The notes under the pieces were generated by a model. It was given only the letters and a program-made list of their open reading frames with translations, did not search any database and had not been told where the DNA came from. Below are positions 1-5,739 of a DNA stretch of 8,847 nucleotides, in pieces. Numbering within the stretch: position 1 is the stretch's first letter; each line of letters begins with the position of its first letter. Both the position numbers and the translations under genes were made by a program. Source of the DNA: Candidatus Eiseniibacteriota bacterium (GTDB lineage Bacteria > Joyebacterota > Joyebacteria > Joyebacterales > Joyebacteraceae); the NCBI GenBank assembly GCA_030609605.1, contig JAUWBY010000080.1, forward strand, positions 1 through 8,847, read 5' to 3'.

Positions 1-2
1 CC

Positions 3-581
3 GCGGACCTTGTTGTGCTTGACGGGATAGTCGGTCTTGAGGGTGACGGTCCACTGAATGGCCGACCCGTTGGGTCCGCGGTCTTCGCCGTGTCCACCAA
101 CATGCTCGAGCTGGATGCTGCCGCTGCCAGACTGGCCGGCATCGATCCTCGCGAGATAGCACACCTGAGAATCGCTGAAGAGGAAGGACTTGGAACGCTC
201 GATCCCGAGCTGATCGGGAGCGCACCCACTCGTTCGTTCACGCGTGCCAATGAAGAGTTCGGGCGCGTTGCCAACATCTACTCCTGGCGTGATCCAACGG
301 CCTGCTCCATGTGCATCGATTCGTTCGGGGGAGCGGTCTCGCTCGCGGTGAAGGACCCCCGGAACTGGTTCACCCTCGCGCCGAAACTCCTCTACTGGGG
401 GCTGATCGGTAAGCTCCACATCCTACAGGGGAGACGCGCGAAGCTACCCCAAGCCAACGGAAAGGTCATCTGCTTCGGGAAGTGCACGCGAGAGCTGGCG
501 AAGAGAGAGGGTCTGATTCACGTGCCCGGTTGTCCTCCGACGGCGCACGAAGTGGCCAGGACACTCAGAAGGGAGCTCTAG
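3..581 (+). CDS. DUF362 domain-containing protein, C-terminal part (5' end outside window)
   Basis: The frame is already open at base 3 (A-D-L-V-V-L-D-G-I-V-G), so the GTG at 15 is probably internal and the N-terminus lies upstream. The stretch 'DGIVGLEGDGP' followed by 'GRPVGSAVFAVSTNMLELDAAAARLAG' matches the core of DUF362, a family of unknown activity often linked to Fe-S clusters. Numbering from the GTG at 15, the tail carries C97-x2-C100, C153-x3-C157 and C173 in a V-P-G-C-P-P motif; I infer metal or Fe-S binding. It lacks an obvious CxxCxxCxxxC ferredoxin motif in the visible part. The stop is 3 bp before the methyltransferase start, so the two are almost certainly co-transcribed. The family call is firm. 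The substrate and the reason for its place in a glycan operon are unknown. Confidence 0.82.
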   Translation, partial: ADLVVLDGIVGLEGDGPLNGRPVGSAVFAVSTNMLELDAAAARLAGIDPREIAHLRIAEEEGLGTLDPELIGSAPTRSFTRANEEFGRVANIYSWRDPTACSMCIDSFGGAVSLAVKDPRNWFTLAPKLLYWGLIGKLHILQGRRAKLPQANGKVICFGKCTRELAKREGLIHVPGCPPTAHEVARTLRREL

Positions 582-584
582 GGG

Positions 585-1427
585 ATGCCGGCCGTTGACA
601 GAGACACAGGACTCGGGACATCGTACGAGCGTCTTGCGGTCGCCATGATGCTGGAACGCTTCGCGGACCGCTATCAGGTGTGTTCCGTCCTTGAGGGACC
701 GAACGACGGAATAACCGGGATTCGAGGTCTGAACAGTATCCCGCTCGCCCAGGCGGGAGCTTCGGTCGAGCTCCTGCTTGCGGATCGCGATGAGGTAACG
801 CTCGCGGGGAAGATCTGGGACGACCTGGAACTCGCGGACCGCGTCAAGATACGGCAGGCACCGGACAGCGGACTCGCGGTCCCGCCCAAGTCGTTCGACC
901 TGGTATGGAGCTTCAATGCCATACCCCAGGCGCGGGAGCCTGAGCGTCTCATCGCGGAGATGTGTGCAGCAAGCAAGCGCTTCGTGATGATCTTCGTTTC
1001 GAACACCTTGAACTACGGATTCGCCATCCATCGCCTGCACCACGTGGTGGCCGGGGAACCGTGGAGTCATGGTGACATAGCCGCAATGAACACTAAGATG
1101 ATAGCTGGTCATCTCGGCGAACAAGGCTTCAGAGTAATCGACAGGCTTCTCGTGGACACTCCCTGGTGGCCCGACATAGATTCTCCGATCGAGGAGGTGG
1201 CGGCTACGTTTCTGCCATTTCTGAAGCGCTTTCTCAGCGCATCGAAGCGTCTGGAACACTACACGTGGACAAGCGAGAACCTGCCGTACTTCCATCCGGA
1301 CAGACGAGCTCTACTTCTGCGCGAGATAGGAAAGCACTTCGCGATCGAGCGAGCGCGCCTCTTTCCGCTTCGCGTACTCTTTGCGCATCATCGCGGTATC
1401 ATCGCTGAGCGAAAGGACGCGTCTTGA
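585..1427 (+). CDS. Class I SAM-dependent methyltransferase (substrate unknown)
   Basis: A 280-residue protein with a Rossmann-type methyltransferase half. Residues 35-48 (VLEGPNDGITGIRG) stand where motif I binds SAM, but the usual E/D-x-G-x-G-x-G is altered to E-G-P-x-D-G. Residues 61-69 (VELLLADRD) look like strand 2 ending in an acidic residue for the ribose, and 103-112 (SFDLVWSFNA) match motif IV of the Methyltransf_11 group. The C-terminal 130 residues are rich in H, W and F and may form the substrate cap; no known domain was recognised there. The ATG at 585 follows an AAGGGAG-like site at 569-574. The last codons overlap the next gene by 4 bp (TTGA), indicating translational coupling. 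It could methylate a glycan, a lipid or a small molecule; the sequence does not say which. It sits between DUF362 and a membrane protein. Confidence 0.78.
   Translation: MPAVDRDTGLGTSYERLAVAMMLERFADRYQVCSVLEGPNDGITGIRGLNSIPLAQAGASVELLLADRDEVTLAGKIWDDLELADRVKIRQAPDSGLAVPPKSFDLVWSFNAIPQAREPERLIAEMCAASKRFVMIFVSNTLNYGFAIHRLHHVVAGEPWSHGDIAAMNTKMIAGHLGEQGFRVIDRLLVDTPWWPDIDSPIEEVAATFLPFLKRFLSASKRLEHYTWTSENLPYFHPDRRALLLREIGKHFAIERARLFPLRVLFAHHRGIIAERKDAS
1412..1417 (+). promoter_or_regulatory. Ribosome binding site deciding a TTG start
   Basis: AAAGGA lies 6 bases before the TTG at 1424. Together with the TTGA overlap (TTG start, TGA stop of the methyltransferase) it supports the rare TTG codon as the true start of the flippase-like gene. 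No ATG or GTG in that frame lies closer to a Shine-Dalgarno sequence. Confidence 0.65.
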
Positions 1428-2428
1428 ACAGCCGCTCCAAGATAGCTCTGGCGCTCCTGGCTGGAGCGCTGCTTCTCTTTCTCGCCCTCAGAGGCGTTGA
1501 CCTGGATCACGTGCGCGCAGTCATGAGGCAGGCGAGCCCACCCGTGCTCGTGATAGCGCTCGTCGTCTACCTCAGCGCCTACTTCGTCAGAAGTCTCAGA
1601 TGGCGGCTGATCCTCAAGCCGATTCAGCCGGTCTCCGTCTCCGAATCATTCTCCATGCTGATGGCCGGCTACTTCCTGAACTACATCGTTCCGATACGCG
1701 CCGGTGAGGTAGCGAAATCGTTCTTTCTGAAGCGACTCAAGGGACTTCCGATAGCCGTGAGCCTGCCCACGGTCTTTCTCGACAAGCTCCTGGAACTCTT
1801 CTCTGTGTTGCTTGTGATCGTTCTGGTGCCGGTTCTGTCGGTGCGTTTGTCGGGATCGCTATCGTCGCTCATAATCGCTGTAGCGACGGTGTTCGTGATT
1901 GCCGTAGGTCTTCTCACTCTGGCTGTGAGAAACGGGGAGAGGACGGCCCGCGTCCTCATGCAGCTTTTCTCGTGGCTGCCTGAGAGGCTTCACGATCGCG
2001 TGTCTTCGTGGATCGGTCTCTTTGTCGACGGACTGAGCGTGGCGAGAACAAACGCGCGGAACGTCTGGTCGCTTCTGGCTCTCACGGGTGTGGCCGTTAC
2101 GCTGGATGCGGTCTATTTCTATCTCATGTTCAGGGCCTTCTCGCTCGATGTCGCTTTCCCGACGGTGCTTTTCGGGTATACTCTCATATCGCTCTCGTAT
2201 GTCTTCCCGACACCACCGGCGCAGATAGGCTACAACGAGGCGATCATGGGGCTCATATTCGCAGGTGGCCTCGGGATGGGGCGAGCCGAAGTCACGGCTG
2301 TCATGCTGGTGGCCCACCTGCTGACAGGCCTCCTTGTGACGGGCGTCGGTCTCGGGTCGTTCGCAGCAATGAGCATAAAGGTAACGGAGAGCTTCCGGCG
2401 GATCGGAAACAGCCCGGAAGGAAGGTAG
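1424..2428 (+). CDS. Flippase-like integral membrane protein, LPG_synthase_TM / UPF0104 family
   Basis: 334 residues, hydrophobic almost throughout, with about eight or more predicted membrane segments (around 5-23, 40-56, 75-92, 122-142, 147-168, 215-238, 245-263 and 288-314). Family landmarks are R57-x2-R-W60 after the second segment, N86-Y-I-V-P-I-R-A-G-E95, and P264-P-A-Q-I-G-Y-N-E272 late in the protein. These match the membrane domain shared with MprF/lysylphosphatidylglycerol synthase and the archaeal AglD-linked proteins (PF03706). The soluble aminoacyl-transfer domain of MprF is absent, as in most stand-alone members. In MprF this domain flips a lipid. By inference, this protein may translocate or handle a lipid or polyprenyl-linked intermediate for the surrounding glycosyltransferases. 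It starts at TTG, overlapping the methyltransferase by 4 bp, and ends 6 bp before the epimerase. Confidence 0.88.
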   Translation: MNSRSKIALALLAGALLLFLALRGVDLDHVRAVMRQASPPVLVIALVVYLSAYFVRSLRWRLILKPIQPVSVSESFSMLMAGYFLNYIVPIRAGEVAKSFFLKRLKGLPIAVSLPTVFLDKLLELFSVLLVIVLVPVLSVRLSGSLSSLIIAVATVFVIAVGLLTLAVRNGERTARVLMQLFSWLPERLHDRVSSWIGLFVDGLSVARTNARNVWSLLALTGVAVTLDAVYFYLMFRAFSLDVAFPTVLFGYTLISLSYVFPTPPAQIGYNEAIMGLIFAGGLGMGRAEVTAVMLVAHLLTGLLVTGVGLGSFAAMSIKVTESFRRIGNSPEGR

Positions 2429-2434
2429 GAGACA

Positions 2435-3373
2435 GTGGCGAACTATCTCGTGACCGGTGTGGCAGGCTTCATCGGATCCCACGTCGCCGAGCGTCTGATA
2501 GAACGCGGCGATTCCGTCCGCGGTGTCGATTGCTTCACGAACTACTACGCCAAGTCTCTCAAGGAGAAAAACCTCTCCGCGCTCCTGGAGAGCCCTGGTT
2601 TCGTGTTCGATGAGCTGGATCTGTCCTCGGCCGACCTCAGTGCTGTGCTCGAGGAGGTGGATGCGGTCTGCCATCTCGCGGCTCAGGCAGGTGTGAGGGC
2701 GAGCTGGGGCAGGAATTTCGGCACCTACCTCGATTGCAACATCGCAGCCACACAACGCCTCCTGGAGGCCTGCAAGGGGAGATCGCTTGCGCGCTTCGTC
2801 TATGCTTCTTCCTCATCGGTCTACGGTGACACCGAGGATCTTCCGATGCGCGAGCGAGGCGCAACGTGTCCTGTGTCGCCGTACGGCGTGACGAAGCTGG
2901 CTGCTGAGCATCTTGCCGTGCTGTATCACAGGAACTATGGTCTGCCCACCGTATCGCTCAGGTTCTTCACAGTCTACGGTCCCAGACAGCGACCAGACAT
3001 GGCATTTCGCAGATTCATTTCGGAGACGCTCGCGGGTCGGCCCATCGAGGTGTACGGAGACGGGAAGCAGACACGTGATTTCACGTTCATAGATGATATC
3101 GTTGATGGGGTGGTGCGTGCGCTGGCAGACGGACCACCGGGCGAGGTCTTCAATCTGGGCGGTGGGAGCCGCGTAACCCTGAACGAGGCTCTGGATACGC
3201 TGGAGCGCGTGATGGGGAGAAAGATCGAGCGGCATCACAAGGCCCCGCAGAAGGGCGACGTCAGAGACACGCTTGCAGACAACAGCAAGGCACGAGCAGA
3301 GCTGGGATTCGCCCCATTGGTTGGGCTTGAGGAGGGACTGGCCCGCGAATTCGAGTGGTTGAGATCCCTCTAG
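2435..3373 (+). CDS. NAD-dependent nucleotide-sugar epimerase (extended SDR; UDP-glucuronate/UDP-glucose 4-epimerase type)
   Basis: A 312-residue, full-length extended short-chain dehydrogenase. The NAD-binding G-x2-G-x2-G is at residues 8-14 (GVAGFIG), D32 follows strand 2, and H80-L-A-A-Q-A-G-V-R is the typical fourth-strand motif. The catalytic set is S126/S127 in the S-S-S-S-V-Y-G strand and Y150-x3-K154. The substrate-side motif Y-G-P-R-Q-R-P-D-M-A-F (181-191) and G-K-Q-T-R-D-F-T-F-I-D-D (210-221) are characteristic of UDP-glucuronate and UDP-glucose 4-epimerases; related UDP-glucuronate decarboxylases are less likely. It should be cytoplasmic and supply an epimerised sugar nucleotide to the following glycosyltransferases. 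The start is GTG at 2435, with GGAAGGAAGG at 2416-2425 and AGGAG at 2427-2431 just upstream. The exact sugar cannot be read from sequence alone. Confidence 0.9.
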   Translation: MANYLVTGVAGFIGSHVAERLIERGDSVRGVDCFTNYYAKSLKEKNLSALLESPGFVFDELDLSSADLSAVLEEVDAVCHLAAQAGVRASWGRNFGTYLDCNIAATQRLLEACKGRSLARFVYASSSSVYGDTEDLPMRERGATCPVSPYGVTKLAAEHLAVLYHRNYGLPTVSLRFFTVYGPRQRPDMAFRRFISETLAGRPIEVYGDGKQTRDFTFIDDIVDGVVRALADGPPGEVFNLGGGSRVTLNEALDTLERVMGRKIERHHKAPQKGDVRDTLADNSKARAELGFAPLVGLEEGLAREFEWLRSL

Positions 3374-3399
3374 CATTTGCCACAGACGTTCCCCGGCAC

Positions 3400-3404
3400 G
3401 GGAG
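3400..3404 (+). promoter_or_regulatory. Ribosome binding site choosing between two ATGs
   Basis: GGGAG touches the first in-frame ATG (3405) with no spacer, which is not workable. It stands 9 bases before the second in-frame ATG at 3414, an ordinary distance. I therefore prefer 3414 as the start; the longer form would add only Met-Ser-Gln. Confidence 0.6.
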
Positions 3405-3413
3405 ATGAGTCAG

Positions 3414-4358
3414 ATGGATGTCACCATACTGATACCGCTGTACAACGAGACAGAAAGCCTTCGGGAGCTCTACGGCGCCGTCCAGGCAGGCATGTCGCCT
3501 CTCAACGTCAGCTGGGAGATTCTCTTCGTGAACGATGGAAGCACTGACTCTTCCATGGACGTCCTGCGCGAGCTGTACGACGAACATGAGAACGTCGGTG
3601 TGATCGCCTTCGGCCGCAACCTCGGCAAGTCTGCAGCCATGGCGGTCGGATTCAGGGAAGCGATGGGACGGGTGGTGGTCACCATGGACGCCGATCTTCA
3701 GGACGATCCAGCTGAGATACCGCGGATGCTTGAACTCCTGGATGAAGGATTCGACCTTGTCTCGGGCTGGAAGAAAGAACGGAAAGACCCTCTTTCAAAG
3801 CGCCTTCCATCCAAACTATTCAACTGGGCGACGGGACTGGTATCAGGTGTGCATCTTCATGACATGAACTGCGGCCTCAAAGCCTACAGGCGCGAAGTCG
3901 TCAAGACGATCAAGGTCTACGGTGAACTCCACCGCTACACACCAGTTCTCGCCTACTTCGCAGGCTTCTCCGTCGCGGAGATTCCGGTGCGTCACCACCC
4001 GCGGCGCTTTGGTCAGTCCAAGTTCGGTGCGGAGCGGTTCCTGAAGGGTTTCTTCGATCTTCTCACGGTTCTCTTTCTCAGGCGCTATATCACGAGACCC
4101 CTTCACTTGTTTGGCACAGTTGGAACCGCTCTTTTCACAGGCGGATTAGGGATCGGTATCTATCTGACGATCGTCAAGATCATGGGGGGCGCTATAGGCA
4201 GGAGACCGCTGTTGACTCTCGGCATTCTCCTCATGGTCCTCGGCGTGCAGATTGTTTCGTTCGGTCTTCTCGGCGAGATGCTGGCGAATCTGCGCAGCGA
4301 CGATATGAACTACCCGATCCGCGAGCATCTGGTGCGCCGTGGCGACGTTGCGAGCTAG
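3414..4358 (+). CDS. Polyprenyl-phosphate glycosyltransferase, GT2 DPM1/ArnC/GtrB type, with two C-terminal membrane segments
   Basis: 314 residues from the preferred start (317 from the ATG at 3405). A GT-A fold is shown by T-I-L-I-P-L-Y-N-E (4-12), V-N-D-G-S-T-D (39-45), G-R-N-L-G-K-S-A-A (67-75) and the metal-binding D92-A-D94-L-Q-D-D. Later motifs fit dolichol/undecaprenyl-phosphate sugar synthases: N-C-G-L-K-A-Y-R (152-159), G-E-L-H-R-Y-T-P (170-177) and R-F-G-Q-S-K-F (198-204). Two hydrophobic helices at about 229-252 and 265-288 anchor it in the cytoplasmic membrane, as in GtrB. The expected reaction is transfer of a hexose (or aminoarabinose-like sugar) from a nucleotide sugar to polyprenyl phosphate on the cytoplasmic face. 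The lipid-linked sugar would then be flipped and used by a periplasmic transferase, which is not visible here. The donor sugar is not predictable. It follows the epimerase after a short gap of about 40 bp. Confidence 0.9.
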   Translation: MDVTILIPLYNETESLRELYGAVQAGMSPLNVSWEILFVNDGSTDSSMDVLRELYDEHENVGVIAFGRNLGKSAAMAVGFREAMGRVVVTMDADLQDDPAEIPRMLELLDEGFDLVSGWKKERKDPLSKRLPSKLFNWATGLVSGVHLHDMNCGLKAYRREVVKTIKVYGELHRYTPVLAYFAGFSVAEIPVRHHPRRFGQSKFGAERFLKGFFDLLTVLFLRRYITRPLHLFGTVGTALFTGGLGIGIYLTIVKIMGGAIGRRPLLTLGILLMVLGVQIVSFGLLGEMLANLRSDDMNYPIREHLVRRGDVAS

Positions 4359-4444
4359 GGCGGGGTCTAAGTCACTTCCGACCCGACGTCGGCACGATTC
4401 ACGACGTTCGTTTGCTCTGACGGAATCCTCTCAAGGATCATCGA
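4359..4444 (+). other. 86-bp intergenic gap with two small dyads; no clear promoter or terminator
   Basis: This is one of the two largest gaps in the window. It contains a perfect 10-bp palindrome, CCGACGTCGG, at 4383-4392. A second small stem overlaps the downstream Shine-Dalgarno and is listed separately. No convincing -35/-10 pair and no stem followed by a T-run is visible, so I expect transcription to read through, though an internal promoter cannot be excluded. Confidence 0.4.
4425..4438 (+). promoter_or_regulatory. Small hairpin overlapping the Shine-Dalgarno of the GT4 gene
   Basis: ATCCT (4425-4429) and AGGAT (4434-4438) are perfect complements around a CTCA loop. The Shine-Dalgarno AAGGA (4433-4437), 7 bases before the ATG at 4445, lies mostly in the 3' arm. 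A 5-bp stem is weak, so any effect on translation is speculative. Confidence 0.3.
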
Positions 4445-5650
4445 ATGCCCGGCAAGACTATTCCACTTGATGAAGGCGCTGGCGTGCGCGTCGCCATTGT
4501 CGGCCCCGCTTACCCGCTGAGAGGAGGTAACGCGCTCTTCTTGGCCCACCTGGTGGATAGCCTCAGTTCGGATCACGATGTCTACGTAGTATCGTACAAG
4601 CGCTTGTATCCATCTCTTCTGTTTCCCGGCAAGACGCAGATGAACCTGAGCCGGGACCCTGTCAAGACAACGGCCTCGAGACAGCTGATCGATTCCATCA
4701 ACCCTCTGAGCTGGATCCGAGCGGCTCGCTGGATGGCGGCGCCCGCGCGAAGGCCTGCTCTTGTCATATTCACGTGGTGGAACCCGTTCTTCGGGCCCTC
4801 CCTGGGCGTGATCGCGCGTCTCGTGAAAAGATGGACGGGGGCCGGCATCGTCTTCGTAGCCGAGAATGTGGTCTCTCACGAGAACAGATTCCTCGACAGA
4901 TTTCTGACGAGGTTCGCGTTGTCGGCAGCCGATTACTTCCTCGTTCTCTCGGGTGTCGTGGCGAGCAGGATCCAATCCCTCTTTCCCGGGATTCCCGTGC
5001 GACAGGCTGCTCTGCCGATATACGACTGCTACAGACGCCGCGAGGCGTCACAGGGCGGGGAGGAACTGCCGTCCATCAAGGAGGAGCTTCAACTGGAGCG
5101 CCCTCAAGTCCTCTTCTTCGGATATATCCGGGAGTATAAGGGACTCAAGTACCTGATCGAGGCAATGCCGGTCGTCCTTGCAGAGGTAGACGTCGGACTC
5201 ATGATCGTCGGGGAATTCTATGATGACAGGGGCCGCTACGAACGACTCATAGACCGCCTGGGAATCAGGGAGCACGTGACCGTGATCGCGAAGCATGTCC
5301 CTGACGAGGCTGTGAGCAGGTATTTCGGAGCAGCCGACCTTGTCGCGCTGCCGTACGTATCCGCGACTCAGAGTGGCATTACGCAGATAGCCTATGCTTT
5401 TGGCCTCCCTGTCGTCAGTACCAACGTAGGAGGGCTCCCGGAAGTGGTGGCGGACGGGAAAACGGGCTATATTGTGAGTCCTGGCGATCCCGAGGCGCTC
5501 GCTAAGGCGATAATTCGTTTCTTCACGCGTGGAGAGGCGGAACGCATGCGCTCCAACGTGGAGGACGAGACGCGCCGGGACGGCGCGGGAGAACTCATGA
5601 GACGAGCTGTCCGCGACTTCATTGAGATGGAGAGCACGCAACGCGAGTAG
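4445..5650 (+). CDS. Glycosyltransferase family 4 (GT-B fold)
   Basis: 401 residues, the usual size for GT4. The N-terminal acceptor domain opens with R15-V-A-I-V-G-P-A-Y-P-L-R-G-G-N, the glycine-rich loop of GT-B enzymes. The C-terminal donor domain begins near residue 220 with L-F-F-G-Y-I-R-E-Y-K-G-L (223-234), then L-M-I-V-G-E (252-257), and ends in L-P-V-V-S-T-N-V-G-G-L-P-E-V-V (321-335) and G-K-T-G-Y-I-V (338-344). The ordinary GT4 E-x7-E motif is not intact: the region reads S-A-T-Q-S-G-I-T-Q-I-A-Y-A-F-G (306-320), with Q/S in place of the first Glu. A similar S-A-T-Q-S-G form occurs in a GT4 subgroup, so I do not read it as inactivation. The enzyme should be cytoplasmic and retaining; donor and acceptor are unknown. 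The start is ATG at 4445, with AAGGA 7 bases upstream. Its 3' end abuts, and may have contributed to, a 45-bp tandem repeat. Confidence 0.88.
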   Translation: MPGKTIPLDEGAGVRVAIVGPAYPLRGGNALFLAHLVDSLSSDHDVYVVSYKRLYPSLLFPGKTQMNLSRDPVKTTASRQLIDSINPLSWIRAARWMAAPARRPALVIFTWWNPFFGPSLGVIARLVKRWTGAGIVFVAENVVSHENRFLDRFLTRFALSAADYFLVLSGVVASRIQSLFPGIPVRQAALPIYDCYRRREASQGGEELPSIKEELQLERPQVLFFGYIREYKGLKYLIEAMPVVLAEVDVGLMIVGEFYDDRGRYERLIDRLGIREHVTVIAKHVPDEAVSRYFGAADLVALPYVSATQSGITQIAYAFGLPVVSTNVGGLPEVVADGKTGYIVSPGDPEALAKAIIRFFTRGEAERMRSNVEDETRRDGAGELMRRAVRDFIEMESTQRE

Positions 5651-5687
5651 ACTGTCTGCATGTTCATTCGGATAGGAAACCGGCAGC

Positions 5688-5720
5688 GTGAGCAGACCGT
5701 CTGTGTGCTCATTGGGATAG
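5688..5720 (+). other. Ten-codon leader ORF created by the repeat
   Basis: A GTG at 5688 opens a frame encoding M-S-R-P-S-V-C-S-L-G and ends at TAG 5718-5720. It has its own Shine-Dalgarno, AGGAAA at 5674-5679, 8 bases upstream. That is the same spacing as the real gene's AGGAAG (5719-5724) to GTG 5733. The first six residues equal those of the downstream GT2 protein (M-S-R-P-S-V). The leader's stop codon overlaps the real gene's Shine-Dalgarno. This may be a translated leader, a decoy initiation site or merely a duplication relic; there is no evidence of expression. Confidence 0.45.
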
Positions 5721-5739
5721 GAAGCAGACAGCGTGAGCA
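5689..5739 (+). promoter_or_regulatory. Competing hairpin arms around the GT2 start codon
   Basis: TGCTCA at 5706-5711 can pair perfectly with TGAGCA at 5689-5694, which covers the leader start. It can equally pair with TGAGCA at 5734-5739, which covers two bases of the real GTG start at 5733 and would enclose the real Shine-Dalgarno in the loop. The two pairings exclude each other. In unit A the arm is TGTTCA (5661-5666), which still pairs with TGAGCA through one G-U. Stems are only 6 bp, so a regulatory role is an inference. Confidence 0.3.

Noticed and set aside
1038..1049. Perfect 12-bp palindrome CACCACGTGGTG
   Set aside because: It is inside the methyltransferase coding sequence, encoding a His-His-Val-Val stretch. 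It occurs once and is not near a start, so it is most likely chance.
444..1295. 283-codon open frame on the minus strand opposite the methyltransferase
   Set aside because: It mirrors the methyltransferase gene and its translation has no recognisable motif. Such antisense frames are expected in GC-rich coding DNA.
1859..2755. 298-codon open frame on the minus strand
   Set aside because: It spans the junction of two well-supported plus-strand genes and encodes a low-complexity, H/R/E-rich sequence with no family features.
4359..4444. Possible internal promoter or terminator in the 86-bp gap
   Set aside because: No -35/-10 pair with workable spacing and no stem plus T-run was found.
5467..5712. 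Minus-strand frame with an internal repeat (V-C-S-R-C / V-Y-S-R-C)
   Set aside because: The repeated peptide is only the reverse reading of the 45-bp DNA repeat; there is no other sign of coding.
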